In this document: positions 12,501 to 24,400 of the stretch, in pieces | How positions within the stretch are numbered: position 1 is the first letter of the stretch | How the letters are laid out: each line of letters begins with the position of its first letter | DNA from: Haliclona indistincta | Lineage: Eukaryota; Porifera; Demospongiae; Haplosclerida; Chalinidae | Assembly (NCBI GenBank): GCA_964017065.1 | Contig: OZ024784.1 | Location: 1,424,598 to 1,488,597 of the forward strand | Direction: 5' to 3' | DNA length: 64,000 bases | The notes under the pieces: generated by a model | Told to the model about the DNA's origin: nothing | The model's input: only the letters and a program-made list of their open reading frames with translations | The model's database searches: none | Program-made: the position numbers and the translations under genes

Positions 12501-12560
12501 TGCTGGCTCGTTGCCCCCTGATGGTGCTGGCCATTCGTCGACTGACTCGTACTCCAACAT
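9556..12560 (-). CDS. U1/matrin-type triple zinc-finger protein with Gly/Arg/Pro-rich tail
   Basis: Eleven exons (12495-12560, 12156-12443, 12000-12107, 11847-11945, 11715-11783, 11623-11659, 11445-11576, 10897-11033, 9760-10593, 9610-9712, 9556-9557) join in frame into about 624 residues; the stop codon is split over the last junction. There are three CxxC...H-H fingers of the type that binds structured RNA. The first is CMLCLSDLTGQ with HFRSPEH (about residues 143-168), the second CELCLVGC with HISGKKH, the third CMLCNVHV with HFCSNNH (about 290-315). Between fingers two and three is an acidic helical stretch. The C-terminal third is basic and rich in RG, GGG, RGG-like and Pro-Tyr words (about residues 380-600), as in RNA-binding proteins. 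Finger two is split by a GC-AG intron (donor GAG|GCAAGT at 11846), and that intron contains a (TG)n run. I do not recognise an orthologue; a nuclear RNA-binding role is inference. The start codon is 61 bp from that of MORN1, head to head. Confidence 0.8.
11813..11836. repeat. (TG)n microsatellite inside an intron
   Basis: A run of about 12 TG dinucleotides lies within the GC-AG intron of the zinc-finger gene. No function is implied. Confidence 0.8.
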
Positions 12561-12621
12561 GATGTCCCTCGTGGTCACTCTATTAGAAGCTCACCTGTTA
12601 TTCCCATAGCAACCACTCACA

Positions 12622-14753
12622 ATGGCTGCAGGCAATGACACCCGAGGCTCTGCAGCAGTGGACAGATACCTGGGAGACCGTAAGAGTCAGCTTCGTCATG
12701 GTAAGTGTGTAACAATGCAGGACGCTGTTCAATATGCATATTGTTATCAGGTTATGGAGTGTACCGATATCCTAATGGCTTCAAGTATGAAGGAGAGTGG
12801 GTGAATGGCAGGAGGCACGGTGAGTGCCAACCGACAGCTACACTGCTCGTCATACACCGTACACAGGTCAAGGAAAGTTGACACTTGGTGATAATGGCTA
12901 CTATGAAGGCAGCTTTGTTCATGGAGAGATCGAGGGACACGGGTTCAGATTATTTGGGTTAACAGGAACAACCTACACTGGTAACTATATTAGATACTAG
13001 CTGATGCATGTAGTGAGACATGTATAGGTCAGTTCCACCAGGGAGAGATGCACGGTGATGGACTGATGCAGTATCGTGATGGATCTCGCTACGAGGGAGA
13101 GTGGTCCTATAACAAGCAGGAGGGTGAGTATTGAGCTTGATAAATTAGAGGACGAGTGAGCACTGTATTCTCTCTATACTAGGGCAGGGCATAGTAGTTG
13201 GAGCTGATGGCAGCCTTTATGAAGGGGAGTTTCACAACCATCAAAAACACGGCAGTGGTGTCCACATATATGCGTAAGTGAATCCCACCTTCACTCACGG
13301 ACTGTGCAAGACTATGTGCTACAGGAATGGTGATCGATATGAAGGTGACTGGGTGAACGGAATGAGACACGGTCAGGGACTACTGAGATGCAAGGATGGG
13401 ACCATATACGATGTGAGAGCTAGACATTAACGTCCGTGTGCTCAGTAGCTTCATGCACACAATAGGGTCAGTGGAAGGCAGATAAGTATCATGGTGAAGG
13501 AGCTATGAACCATGCCTGTGGGATCACATATGAGGGCATGTGGATCTGTGGTCACCCTGAGTGTGAGTAGAGCTGAGCAATGTTGTCGACTCTCATCTCG
13601 TCTTTTTACCATCTCAGTCGAGTCTACAGCAATAAGACCAGTGAAGGGAAAGAGGCATGATACAATATCAGTCGAGCAGGGGAAGACGTTCAGCATACGA
13701 CTTGAGTGTGTGGATGAGAATAGAAAGCTTGTGCACATAGGTTAGCAAGATCTGCATTATTAGCCTGAGTAAGATACATACACTAACAGACACTGGACGG
13801 ACATTCAGTGTGACAGCTGCATATGAAAAGAACTCACTAAAGAAGCAAGTATCTCGTCCATCAATAGTTGAACTAGCTAAACTGCCTATATTACCAACAC
13901 CTCTGTAAGTGAAATATCACTACTGCAGCTAAAACTTCTCTCTCTATAGCGGAGACTACATTCCTTATCATATAATGCAGTCATCCAATGTGGCAGAATC
14001 AAGCGGCTCGTCTACTCCTCAGACTGTATCTGCTCCTGAAGTGCAGTCTCGTCAATCCATCAATCCGTCAACAGAGGATCTCAAAGACAAGAGAAAGCAC
14101 ATTGAGACAGGCCTCCAATCGTCTTCTTTGTCTCCCAGATCGCCGAGAATAACAGCACTCGCTGGTGAACACACTAAATCAATGTACTCCACCAACCAGA
14201 TACCAGCCATACGCTCAGCTACCGAGGGCATGTGTGAGCCAGAGAAGGCACTCTCCAGAGAAGGAAAGTTAAGCTTTAAGGATTTGTTTCTCCCTCCACC
14301 ACCGCTTCCATCTTCTTCCTCGTCTCAAGTTATACCAAGCAGCAGCTCAGAACACAAGAAACTAGCAGCCAAAGAGCTATCCACTGACACCTCTCCGCCT
14401 GGCTCACCTTCAGGGTCCACTACTAAGCTGAGTCCTCGCTTGGGCATCCAACGATCAAAATCTCCTTCACCAACAAAAAAGTCCATAGCTAGTCCAATGA
14501 AGAAGGTGCTATCCTCGAAAGCTGCTGGGAAGAAACTGATAGAGAAGAGACTGAAACAAGACAAGCATTGCCCAACAGGTTAGTAAGAAGCAACAACACG
14601 TTTCCTAACAGCACTGCGCTCTACACAGGCAAGTATCTCATCATTATCACAGAGGTCACCTCTCCGCCATTCCTTGGTACAACACTACCTCCATGTTATA
14701 TACCAGTCAGCGTCACTCCACTAAAGGTGCTAACAGCTCCACTCAACGTATGA
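12622..14753 (+). CDS. MORN1: MORN repeat-containing protein 1
   Basis: Eleven exons (12622-12700, 12751-12819, 12867-12980, 13028-13123, 13183-13273, 13325-13412, 13466-13562, 13618-13740, 13790-13904, 13950-14578, 14629-14753) give 541 residues. The N-terminal half carries about seven MORN repeats, for example GYGVYRYPNGFKYEGEW, GKLTLGDNGYYEGSF, GDGLMQYRDGSRYEGEW and NGDRYEGDWVNGMRHGQG. A beta-rich segment follows, then a Ser/Pro-rich low-complexity region. The last exon has GKYLIIITEVTSPPFLGTTL, matching the conserved C-terminal segment of vertebrate MORN1, and LSFKDLFLPPPP matches its pre-tail motif. MORN repeats bind lipids and often localise to cilia, basal bodies or membranes; the precise function is not known. 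The gene is divergently paired with the zinc-finger gene and convergent with ABCF2 (151 bp between stop codons). Confidence 0.9.
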
Positions 14754-14904
14754 TGACTGAGCATTTCATGACTGCATCTCAACAATAATTAGAATGACAC
14801 TGTCACTATGACCAAATAAATAAATAAATAATAAGAGCTAAAAATGACTCAAATTATCATAAAATTATGAACCGTTACTTAAATTCTAATCGGACCAGAA
14901 CCAG

Positions 14905-17900
14905 TTACTTAAATTCTTGAATTGCTTTGTTAACCTTCTTCTTCAGCTTCTCCTTATAGGACAGAATGTCTCCACGCCACTGTGTTACTTTCTTGTCTCG
15001 ACACACCCATATCTCCTTGGCAACCTAATAACAACATACAAAAACCAAATCAAACTTTGCGTCATGTGATAATCACCTGACTGATGAGTCTGAAGTCGTG
15101 GCTGACCAATAGCATTCCTCCCTCGAAGCAGTTAATGGCTTCAGCCAGAGCATCAATGGTCTCTATATCAAGATGGTTAGTAGGTTCATCCAAGAGTAGG
15201 AGGTGAGGTCGACGAAACGCTAGCCAGGCAAAGGTCACACGACATCGCTGACCATCAGAGAGATTACGCATTGGACACACCTATGAAGAGAGTGTGTGGA
15301 TAATGTGGTTATACTAGTACTGTGCGTTACTTGCTGTTTCCCTGTGAGCCCGTATCTTCCCAATGACCTCCTCATCTGTTCCAGCTCTTTCTCTTCAGGA
15401 TAACACTTCATCATGTAGTCTAGGGCAGACATGTCCAGGTCCAGGTGGTCCTTGAGGTGCTGGTGATAGCGCCCTGTCTTGAGGTGAGCATGACGACGTA
15501 TCAAACCATCAGTAGGTACCAGCTGCAAAAACACACCGTACAATGTCATCATCATCTTATGAAGTTTGCTCATTAATATTCAGATTTTAAACCTACGGGA
15601 CCACACCGGAAGTCACATTACTTTGTGCACAGTGTTTCTACGTGGGTATCGGACCAATGGTGGTTTGACACTGTTCTTAACTATATACTCTTGATCTTAC
15701 ATCTCCATCTAGCAACTTGAGCAGAGTAGACTTGCCAGCACCATTAGGACCCACTAGTGCTACTCTGGTATCCAGATCCACACCAAACTCAATGTTGTTG
15801 TATATCATTGGCTGAAAATAGAGAGAAAAGGGAGAGATGAGAAAAAGTAGAAAGGGAGGGAGAGGGAAAAGAAAGGAACAGAGATAAGCCATAGTGTTGA
15901 TGGCAACAGCCATGTTAGGAGAAGATGACAAGTATGAGGAAGAGACTACAGCATTATGTTCGTACCAGATCAGGGCCGTACTGGAAGCTAACAGCTTGTA
16001 CCATGATGACCGGAGGATGAAGGGAACCACAGTCGGGAAAGGTAAATGATACTACCTGAGTAAACATACAAAAGACAACATCAACATATTGGAATGAAGG
16101 GACAAGTAGTTCTCACTTGATCATTAGCTACTCTTTCTGTCAGTCCTCCAGCAATCATTTTACTGAGTACCTTCTCTTTACTCTGAGCTTGCTTAGCAGA
16201 CTGACCTCGTCCAAACCTTGCGATGTAGTCCTGTAGCAATACAATACTTCACTATCACTGAACTCAATAATAATGTTACCTTCATGTGTTGCATTTGGTT
16301 TCTCTCCCAATGGTACCTCTTCATCTGGTGCTCTTCCAGTTCATGTCTTGTCTTCACATATGCATCATAGTTACCCTGCACACAGAGCATCACACAATAC
16401 AGCCTGCATACAGGGGCGTACTCACTCCGTAAACTATCAGCTTATTCTTGAACAGATGAATGATATTAGTACACACACCATTGAGGAAATCTTGTGAGTG
16501 AGACACAAGCACAAGAATACGCTTGTACCTGTGAGAACATGTTCTGAACAGCTACTAACTTAGCAGTTTGCTTACTTTTTAAGTTCGTCTTCGAGCCACA
16601 CACAAGCCTCAAGATCGAGATGATTCGTGGGCTCATCGAGCAGAAGAAGGTGAGGCTTGACAAAGAGTGCTCTAGCCAGTGACACTCTCATCCTCCAACC
16701 ACCGGAGAAATCACTGCATTTGCGATGCTGCATCTCACTGTTAAAACCTAAAGCAGGAAGGAGCACAGACATGCAGTAGTCATCAATAGACCACAAGTAT
16801 GTTGTACTTACCCAGTCCGAAAAGGATCCTAGCTGCTTTAGTCTCTGCTGTGGTGCTGTCCAGCTCTTCCAGTCGATCATACACATCCAGCAACCTGTCG
16901 CTGTCAGAGTCTCCTCTCCTTGCTAACTCTTCTGCTTCCGTCTCAAGACGAACCCTGCTCCCCAAAAAATTAGACAATTCAAGTGAAAACTAACAAAGCC
17001 CAATTTAAACATGTAAAGTACAAAACAGTTCAAAGAGTGACAATCTGAGGTTAGTTAACAACTTTCTAAAAAGACAAATAAAATGGTTTGACACAACCAC
17101 AAAATAACTGAAAGTTCACCAGTAGCAAACAGAGGCAACCAAAAATGAAAACACACAATAGCATACATTCACTGGTTGACACCTTATGCATCATGAAATA
17201 GGAAACACAAATCAGTTACATTAAGGTCTCCCATTCACGAGGCGACAAGTCGCACAACAAAATTATTGCAAGTTGCGTCGTGTATCCTACTTGCAACTTT
17301 CACTCTAGGTCGCCTCAGCCAATTGTGAACACTGTACTCACAGTAGCTAGCCACGTGTAGAAAGAGCAAAAACTAAAACATAATAGTGGGGCGTGCTCGA
17401 TTCTGTTTCCTGGGAAATGGCGGTTTCCTGGGTAACGGCGGCATGACCAAAGTTACTTAGACTTGTCGTGTGACAAAAGTCGCCTCGTGTATAGGGGCCT
17501 TTACAAGAACCACTAGAATAACTATGTCAGCATAGCGTGCTATTTGAGCTGTGTCAATAGTGTTACCCAGCCTCTCAACTATTTGGTTTCTCTCTTGCAA
17601 CATAGTATTATCAGACTCTGTACCTTTCTTCATCAACCTCCATCACACACTGTAGAGGAGTCTTATCACTCGACGGCATCTCCTCCTTGAGGTGGTAGAT
17701 GTCCATGTGATCTGACATCGGTATTTCGCGCTCACCGATAGCCGATAAAAGAGTTGACTTGCCTAAAGAACCAAGATGACATGTACATACACCTCACTGG
17801 GCAGTACTCACCACACCCATTGAGTCCTAGTAGACCGTATCTCTGTCCGCAGTTTAACTCTAGTTTAGCATCGCTGAGCAGTTCTGCGCCGTGAAACGTC

Positions 17901-18241
17901 AGAGACAACCGTTCCACGTGTAGGTCACGGGATTCTGGATGTGATGCAAGCGCTCCAGCACATGATTTGTGCGATATCTTTGGAGACGGTTTGGCGGGTG
18001 GTTCAGCGGCACTCGCCTGGTCTTTGGGTTTACTTGACGAAACAGAGGCTAATTCTGGTCGCTCATTTGTCGGAACAGAGTCGACAGAAGAAGGCTGATC
18101 GCCAGAGGTAGCTTTGGCTTTGTCACTAGAATCAAGATTGGGTTTGGGATCAGCTGAACCGCCTGCTGCTCGCTTCTTTTGATCTGCTTGTCTCTTCTCG
18201 CGCTTCTGCTGTTGACGACGCTTCGCTGAGTCAGAAGGCAT
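14905..18241 (-). CDS. ABCF2: ATP-binding cassette subfamily F member 2
   Basis: Twelve exons (17812-18241, 17624-17762, 16812-16954, 16576-16747, 16426-16528, 16280-16375, 16117-16230, 15966-16055, 15701-15811, 15331-15522, 15077-15280, 14905-15024) encode 637 residues. After a Lys/Ala-rich N-terminus come two ABC cassettes without membrane segments. The first has GLNGCGKST, signature DFSGGWRMR and [14 protein letters not shown]. The second has GPNGAGKST, signature NLSDGQRCR and [14 protein letters not shown], each followed by LVSH. The linker KNYIARF-type helix (here [20 protein letters not shown]) is typical of ABCF2. ABCF proteins work with ribosomes in translation or biogenesis. Most introns are about 50 bp; the first large one (16955-17623) contains an inverted-repeat element. 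The protein starts MPSDSAKRR, close to the human MPSDLAKK. Confidence 0.95.
17218..17508. mobile_element. MITE-like element in ABCF2 intron
   Basis: The left end (TTAAGGTCTCCCATTCACGA then GGCGACAAGTCGCAC) and the right end near 17459-17507 (GACAAAAGTCGCCTCGTGTA then TAGGGGCCTTTAC) are imperfect inverted repeats sharing CACGAGGCGAC. An internal copy of the GTCGCCT...AGGCGAC theme (17275-17325) is also present. There is no coding capacity. It explains why this intron is about 670 bp when its neighbours are about 50 bp. Confidence 0.55.
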
Positions 18242-18634
18242 GGTTGAACGTCCGGAAGAGTTGTGAATGCACGTGTGGTTAGTTTTCGGCTGTAGGCGGA
18301 GCTTTGATTTGACGAGCTTCGCTGCTTGGTCGCGAGCTATCTCGCGAGTCAACTCGCGCGATCGTGAGCTAGCCAAGGACTGCATCATAAACTTTGAACA
18401 GATCGTAGCACTGTATTTTGTATCATACATGTACTCGCGCAATTACGTTGTGCACACTAGCAGAACTCAGTTTAGCCTTGGCTGGTTAGGACTAGAGCCA
18501 GCTTGATCGTAGGCGTAGCGAGTACTAGATGCCGCCATGCCTGCCAGGCAGTGGTCAACAGACTGTAAACAAACGAATTGAGTGTGTGCTGATGGTTTCC
18601 GCATCGTTTCTGGCTATAGTCTACAGTGAAAGCT

Positions 18635-18706
18635 TGTAGACTAGACTCAACCAGCAGATGTGACCATAGAATGATCTACTACATCTGCCGACCAAGCCCA
18701 ATCTAC
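18635..18706. repeat. short hairpin repeat, copy 1
   Basis: TGTAGACTAGACTCAACCAG then CAGATGTGA, a spacer, and ACATCTGCCGACCAAGCCCA ATCTACA. The ends (TGTAGA/TCTACA) and the inner CAGATGT/ACATCTG are inverted repeats. The same unit recurs at 19597-19674. Confidence 0.55.
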
Positions 18707-19596
18707 AATCTCGGAGTCACTGCAGCATACAACAGAGCAGTCTGTAATACTTTTTTCCAGTCAGAATCCACAGTAGACTAAGACAAGACGATCCAATAAC
18801 TTGAGACTGCAATGGTTGTGGAGTGCTGAACTGGCTACTGCTCTTTATAGTCATCTACGTTTAATGAAATGTAGGTGGTTGCAATAACATGCATCTGATT
18901 AGATAAACAGAGAAAATTTATCTTTTGCTAAAGGCACCAGGAAATTGTTTGCTTTCAGAAATCATATTCGCAAGGTATTCAATAAAATGGCGTGGTTGTG
19001 TTTACACTAGAATTGATAATGACACACAAGAGAGTGTATCCAGGGACCATCATCCTGGTATCACAATTGGGGGACGCGGCACTTAGAATATGAGTTTGAA
19101 TAGCGAGCCTGTTTCAACAGACAGGGGAAAGTGATAGTTGACAAAAACATCTTGACGTAACGGCAACAGAGACTATGTCAACAACAATGCACTAAACTGC
19201 ATTGAGTGTAGGAGTAAATTACATATTATGGTTTACAGTAATTGCACAAACAGTGAACATAGTGAAACTGTGCATAATGCTCAGCTTTGAAAACGGTGCT
19301 TGATGTTTAGAACACACTGCACTGGTCTTTAACATTTTAGTTTCATTTCAATAAGTCTCATTGAAGCCATTGGGAAAAAAGATAACCACACTCTGATCCT
19401 AGCTGTATCATGCTGTGGTCAAGAGACACAGTGGAAGCATACCACAGGTGTAGCAGGCTAGGTTTATACATACACAGATTATTTTTACCCCATGGGAAGT
19501 GTAAGAAGCTCACCTTGAGTCCAAGCTTGAGCTGCTGTACTTAAGGTCCAGTTGACCACAATGTTCTTGCCAGGAGGTACAGGGTTCCTGACCCCC

Positions 19597-19674
19597 TGTA
19601 GACTACACTTGACAGCAGATGTGAAGGCATGTATATGCCATCGCAAGCCATCTGCCGACCAAGCCCAATCTACA
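19597..19674. repeat. short hairpin repeat, copy 2
   Basis: TGTAGACTACACTTGACAGC then AGATGTGAAGGCATG ... CATCTGCCGACCAAGCCCAA TCTACA. It has the same flanks as the copy at 18635-18706 with a different loop, consistent with a small mobile hairpin element. Confidence 0.55.
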
Positions 19675-21419
19675 GTAGATCAAAGAACAGATTGTCCACT
19701 GCACTTGCATGTTAATTCTGGCTGATGAAACAAAATTGCTATTAGCAGGAAAAGTTAGTAGCATGCACCACTGGCATGCACACTAGTTTTATCTTGAGTA
19801 AGAAGAAGTCATGGATGGCTCTAACCTGCTTTCTTGCAAGCTGCAGAGAATCCATATCCAGCAAGTCCAGCCTAGATGCCAGTAGCACAACCTTCTGCTA
19901 TAGGGTTTGTAGTGATAAAATCCCCTCAGCAGCTGTCTACTTATAACTAGCCATCTTGAAACTGAAGAAAGATCTCGGCATTGTTTCAGTTACAAACTAG
20001 ATTGCTGGAAATCACTGCTCTGCAGTTTACACAACAAACTGTTCCAGGAAATTCCTAGTTGTCTTTCCTTTTGAGGAAACTTCCTCATGTATGCTGTGGT
20101 TATGGTTTTGTTCGGCAATACATCTAACAGTTGTTCCCACAAAAATACTGAGACACTAGCCAATTTATAAACTAGACCATTCGCAGAATGCAGCACAGTT
20201 ATTGCAACATCCCATCATTCAGAGAATACTGCAAAGTTTGATAATCATGCAGCAGGAACAGTTTCATTATGGCTAAAAGCTACGTGCTTATACTAAGGTC
20301 ACTAATGCTTTCCTCCATGTAACAAATGCATGAGCTTTAGGATCATTACGGGACTACCTCTCAGCACACAGCCATTTCTTTCAACTAAAATCTTCTGTAA
20401 TACATTTGATAGCATGTAACTATGTTACAGGTAAGACAGTTTCAGCTACTTTATTAGACAATAGACACCAAAGAGAAAGACAAGATTATCACGGTGTGGT
20501 TTACTGTACCAGATCACACTATTTTAAATACTGAAACTGGATGTGCATTTAAGATGTATATTTTTTGTATTCAACACTGCTTTAGTGTAGTTGTGTACAT
20601 AATTAGCAGTCATGAGTGGTTGTGTGGGAGTTTACTGGTTGCACTGGGTGAAAGTAATCTCTGGTATGTATACACGACTGAATATCATTGCACACATGTG
20701 TATACATGAAGTTTTGAAGTTTGCAGTCCCATGTTATGCTTTTCTATCAGTGTTTTGCTTTCATAATTAGTCAGATCTTCAGTTTTGTGAATAGCTTACA
20801 CCATTAGCAAGCCCTAATTAGAGTAACTATGAGAACCTTAAGTCTATAGACTAACGTACAACTTTACTTTCACAAGCAGGTTGCACCAATGGCCTGCATG
20901 TTGAGTAAAAGAAATCATTATGCCATACGAGTGGCTATGGTTATAGTGCAGAAACAATTCTAAAAATTTTTTACCAAATTTGCTCTGTTTTGGCAAGAAT
21001 TAACAGTGAACCTATAGCTACATCTGGAGAGCATCCTTCTGTAGAGCTCTGGTAGAGTGTCAAATTGCTCCAACTGCTGCCTGACTTGTTGCTTTCCCCT
21101 AGGTCCCTCGCCTATTATATCATCACTGAATTCATTGTACCAGCATTCAGATCAGTAATTATTTTATGTTGAAATAATAAGTAATTATGGTGCACTTTAT
21201 ATTCTCTTCACCCAATCTCAAGTGATCCATGTTGTTACTTGTATGCTTGTTTTAGCCATGAGATTTTAGGAGAGATTTTAGCCTAGCTAATTGTAGACAA
21301 GTAATTTTTGTGCACCGTAACATAATTTTCGCTTTGCAACAGGGGACTCCCAAACTTAGACTCATTCTAAAACGCGTGTACAGGAACGAGACGGCCTTGT
21401 CAGCACGTTCTCCGGAGCT

Positions 21420-24400
21420 ATGGCCGCTACTGCAGACGTCGTTCTGGGTTTAGAAGAACAGAACAATGTGCATGAACAAAGACCAGCTCAGCGGGAAAAT
21501 TCTCAATATAAAAATTCGATATTCTCCAAAAGCAGACTATCGGTTCTCATTCTCGTAATTGCAGTAAAGATGCTGATGCTTTTTCTAGTGTTTGGCACTC
21601 TTGTTGCAAGCAAGGTCTCCATTACGACAATGCTTATACACTTACGATCAATGACCGAGTTTGCTGACGACGACACTGCAAGTATGACTACCAATAAAAC
21701 TGATAGAGTCAAGGAACACAAGACTGCAGCAGTCCTATACTGGCAGCTATTGTTCATTCTGATGATACCAAACATCATTACGTGGGGTCGTGCATTATTC
21801 AATGGAGTCATTGGTAAATCATCTAGTCAGCCGTGGCCCCAATTGCAGGCTTTTATCGAAGTAAGTGACCCTGATAACAGCTGCCAATTCATGTCAATTT
21901 AATGTTGTTCTTTGTCCAGGGCATTGTACTAGCTGCAGTTGAAGCATTGTCTGAAACAGCACTTCTTTTTTATGGTTGGATACTACTCCCTCCAGAGATC
22001 TCGCTTCTTCTCATGAATGGTTTGTTCTCAGTACAAGTGATTCTGAACTTGATCAAACTGTACCATTATGGTTTTACAAAATATGAGATCATTGCGGACA
22101 ATTTACGTCCAGTATGGATTCCAAACAAACCTAAAATATGGTGCAGCTGTCTACTCCTACTTATTTTCCTAATTGGGCTCCTGATGCAACTTGGTGGACT
22201 AGTATTGGTTCCTGTGTTTGTTAGTTTGAATGAGACGAATGAGACGTCAAGGAGGAGTGGTGTTATGGTGCATACAGGAGAAACAACTTGGCCGTTAGGA
22301 GCACTAGTCATCGTATTGTGTACTCTACTATTGTCATTCGCTTGGAGTGATAAAATCCAACGACGAGTTACCATTCCCAATCTCAATACTCTAAGTGAAC
22401 AATTTAAAAAATATGCCGAGAAACACAAGTACGAGCCTACATCTAGATGGAAATCCAGTGAGTTCTCTCTAAGTATTAATTGAAAAATACATGCTATAGT
22501 AATACATCATGGGAAATATTCCAAATATAGAACCTACACACACTCCAGTAGTAAGCATAATAGAAGTAAAACTTGTCAATCTTTACAAAATATACTTAAC
22601 TTATCTTATCTATTACTATAATATACACAATCTCAAGTGTCACGATCGTAGGTACAATATCATTATGTACCTGTCATGATAGTAAAACTGGTCTCTTAGG
22701 TTACAATCACAGATATTCATTCCCATGTCTATACTTGTAGTACTGGGAATATGTAATAAGGAAGAAGCTTGTCTCATGCTACTTAGTCATACTCTCAACA
22801 ATCAGAATTCATGGGAATTCATGTGCTGCATATATGACTTAAATTAGAAGAGTCTCTAACAGTTCTTATCGTGTTTCATCCAACAGGTTTCCTCTCAACT
22901 AGTGTGAGAATGATAATCTACCCATTTGCATCGTACCTGATCTTTCGCCACACTTATCAACTGAAAAGTGATCATAGTTTGGTCGATCCTTGGTGCCTCT
23001 CAAACAACAGCCTTTCTATTCATGAGGTTTTTCAATGGGAAAAACACGAAATTGAATTTTTTTCAATTCACGTTGCATGTAGCTTCTTTGCATACCTTTT
23101 CTCCTGGTTAGCTTGCTTCATGTCTCTGCATAAGTACGGACTGCTCCTACCAGTAATGTTAGCAACGCCTGCCTCTTTGGGTATAATCTTACTGATGACG
23201 AACCTGAATGCTGATGTAGGATTTCATATGGATGGACTATTTGTAATAAATTCCACCGATATTGCTGTCAATTTGGCTCAAAATAATTTGTCTTTCTGGT
23301 CATTGGCTTTCTTATTTGCTGCACTATTGTGGGTTGGGCAGATTGCTATCACCACGCACAGGCTATGGAAATCAAAGAACACCATATTAGCTACTGATGA
23401 AGACATGTTTGTTCGACCATACTATAACAGCATACTGCTAGAACAATACCTAATCTTGAACAGAGATGTCACAATCAGAAATCACAAACTTGAAGAAAAT
23501 GGGAGCAGAGTGTTCATTTGTTCAACAATGTTTAGAGAGAAAAGCAAAGAAATGAAACAAATGTTGCGTTCACTTCGAAGAGTCGCAAAACACTACAAAT
23601 CAGAACGGAAAACAACAAACATACATAAGACCACTAGATTTGAGTCACATATATTTTTCGACGGTGGGTGCAAAGGTGATGAAATTCTTCCATTTGCAGT
23701 GCAACTATTCAGCTTGATTCCTGAAACACTTGGTGTAGATCTCGACCAAGTAATTAAAATAAAAACTCCTTATGGCTGCCGCTTGGAGTGGAAGATAGAG
23801 ACTGACGATGATACAACAAATGGAATGCCGTTTTATGTGCATCTCAAAGACAATCAAAAGGTCAAGAACAAGAAAAGATGGAGTCAAGTTATGTACATGA
23901 ACTATATCATCAACTACCGAGCACAGAAAGACAACCTAGATCTGGACAACACGTTTATCCTCACCACTGATGCTGATATTGATTTCAAAGCTGAGTCAGC
24001 AATCGTTCTGCTCGACATGCTTGCTTGTGATTTTCATGTTGGTGCTGTGTCAGCTCGCACGCATCCAAAGGGATCGGGTCCATTTTATTGGTATCAGGTG
24101 TTCGACTATGCTATCGGTCATTGGCTACAGAAACCAGCAGAACACATTCTTGGTTGTGTTCTCTGCTGTCCTGGCTGCTTCAGTCTTTTTCGCTGTTCTG
24201 CCCTAGCAGACTGTCTGGATACATACTCTTCAGAGGTCACTGGTGCCTTTGACTTCCTCACCAAAGACATGGGAGAGGACAGATGGCTCTGCACACTGTT
24301 AGTGGAAAATAGTTGGAGGTTGGACTACTGCGCAATATCTAATGACGAAACGTACTGTCCAGAAGATTTTGATGAGTTTTTCAAGCAGAGGCGACGATGG

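Larger units (their letters stand above)
18242..21419. other. intergenic stretch without a recognised gene
   Basis: There is no convincing protein gene between the ABCF2 start and the first chitin synthase. The longest open frames are under 80 codons, without domains or paired splice signals. On the minus strand, 19512-19594 looks like a possible isolated exon (acceptor TCTACAG, donor CAAG|GTGAGC, words NPVPPGKNIVVNWTLS), but no neighbours were found. Two copies of a short hairpin-forming repeat are listed separately. The final 60 bases before 21420 would be the chitin synthase 5' leader. Confidence 0.5.

Noticed and set aside
19512..19594. Possible isolated minus-strand exon (NPVPPGKNIVVNWTLS)
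   Set aside because: It has good splice-like edges, but no partner exon was found on either side and it lies beside a repeat; too weak to call.
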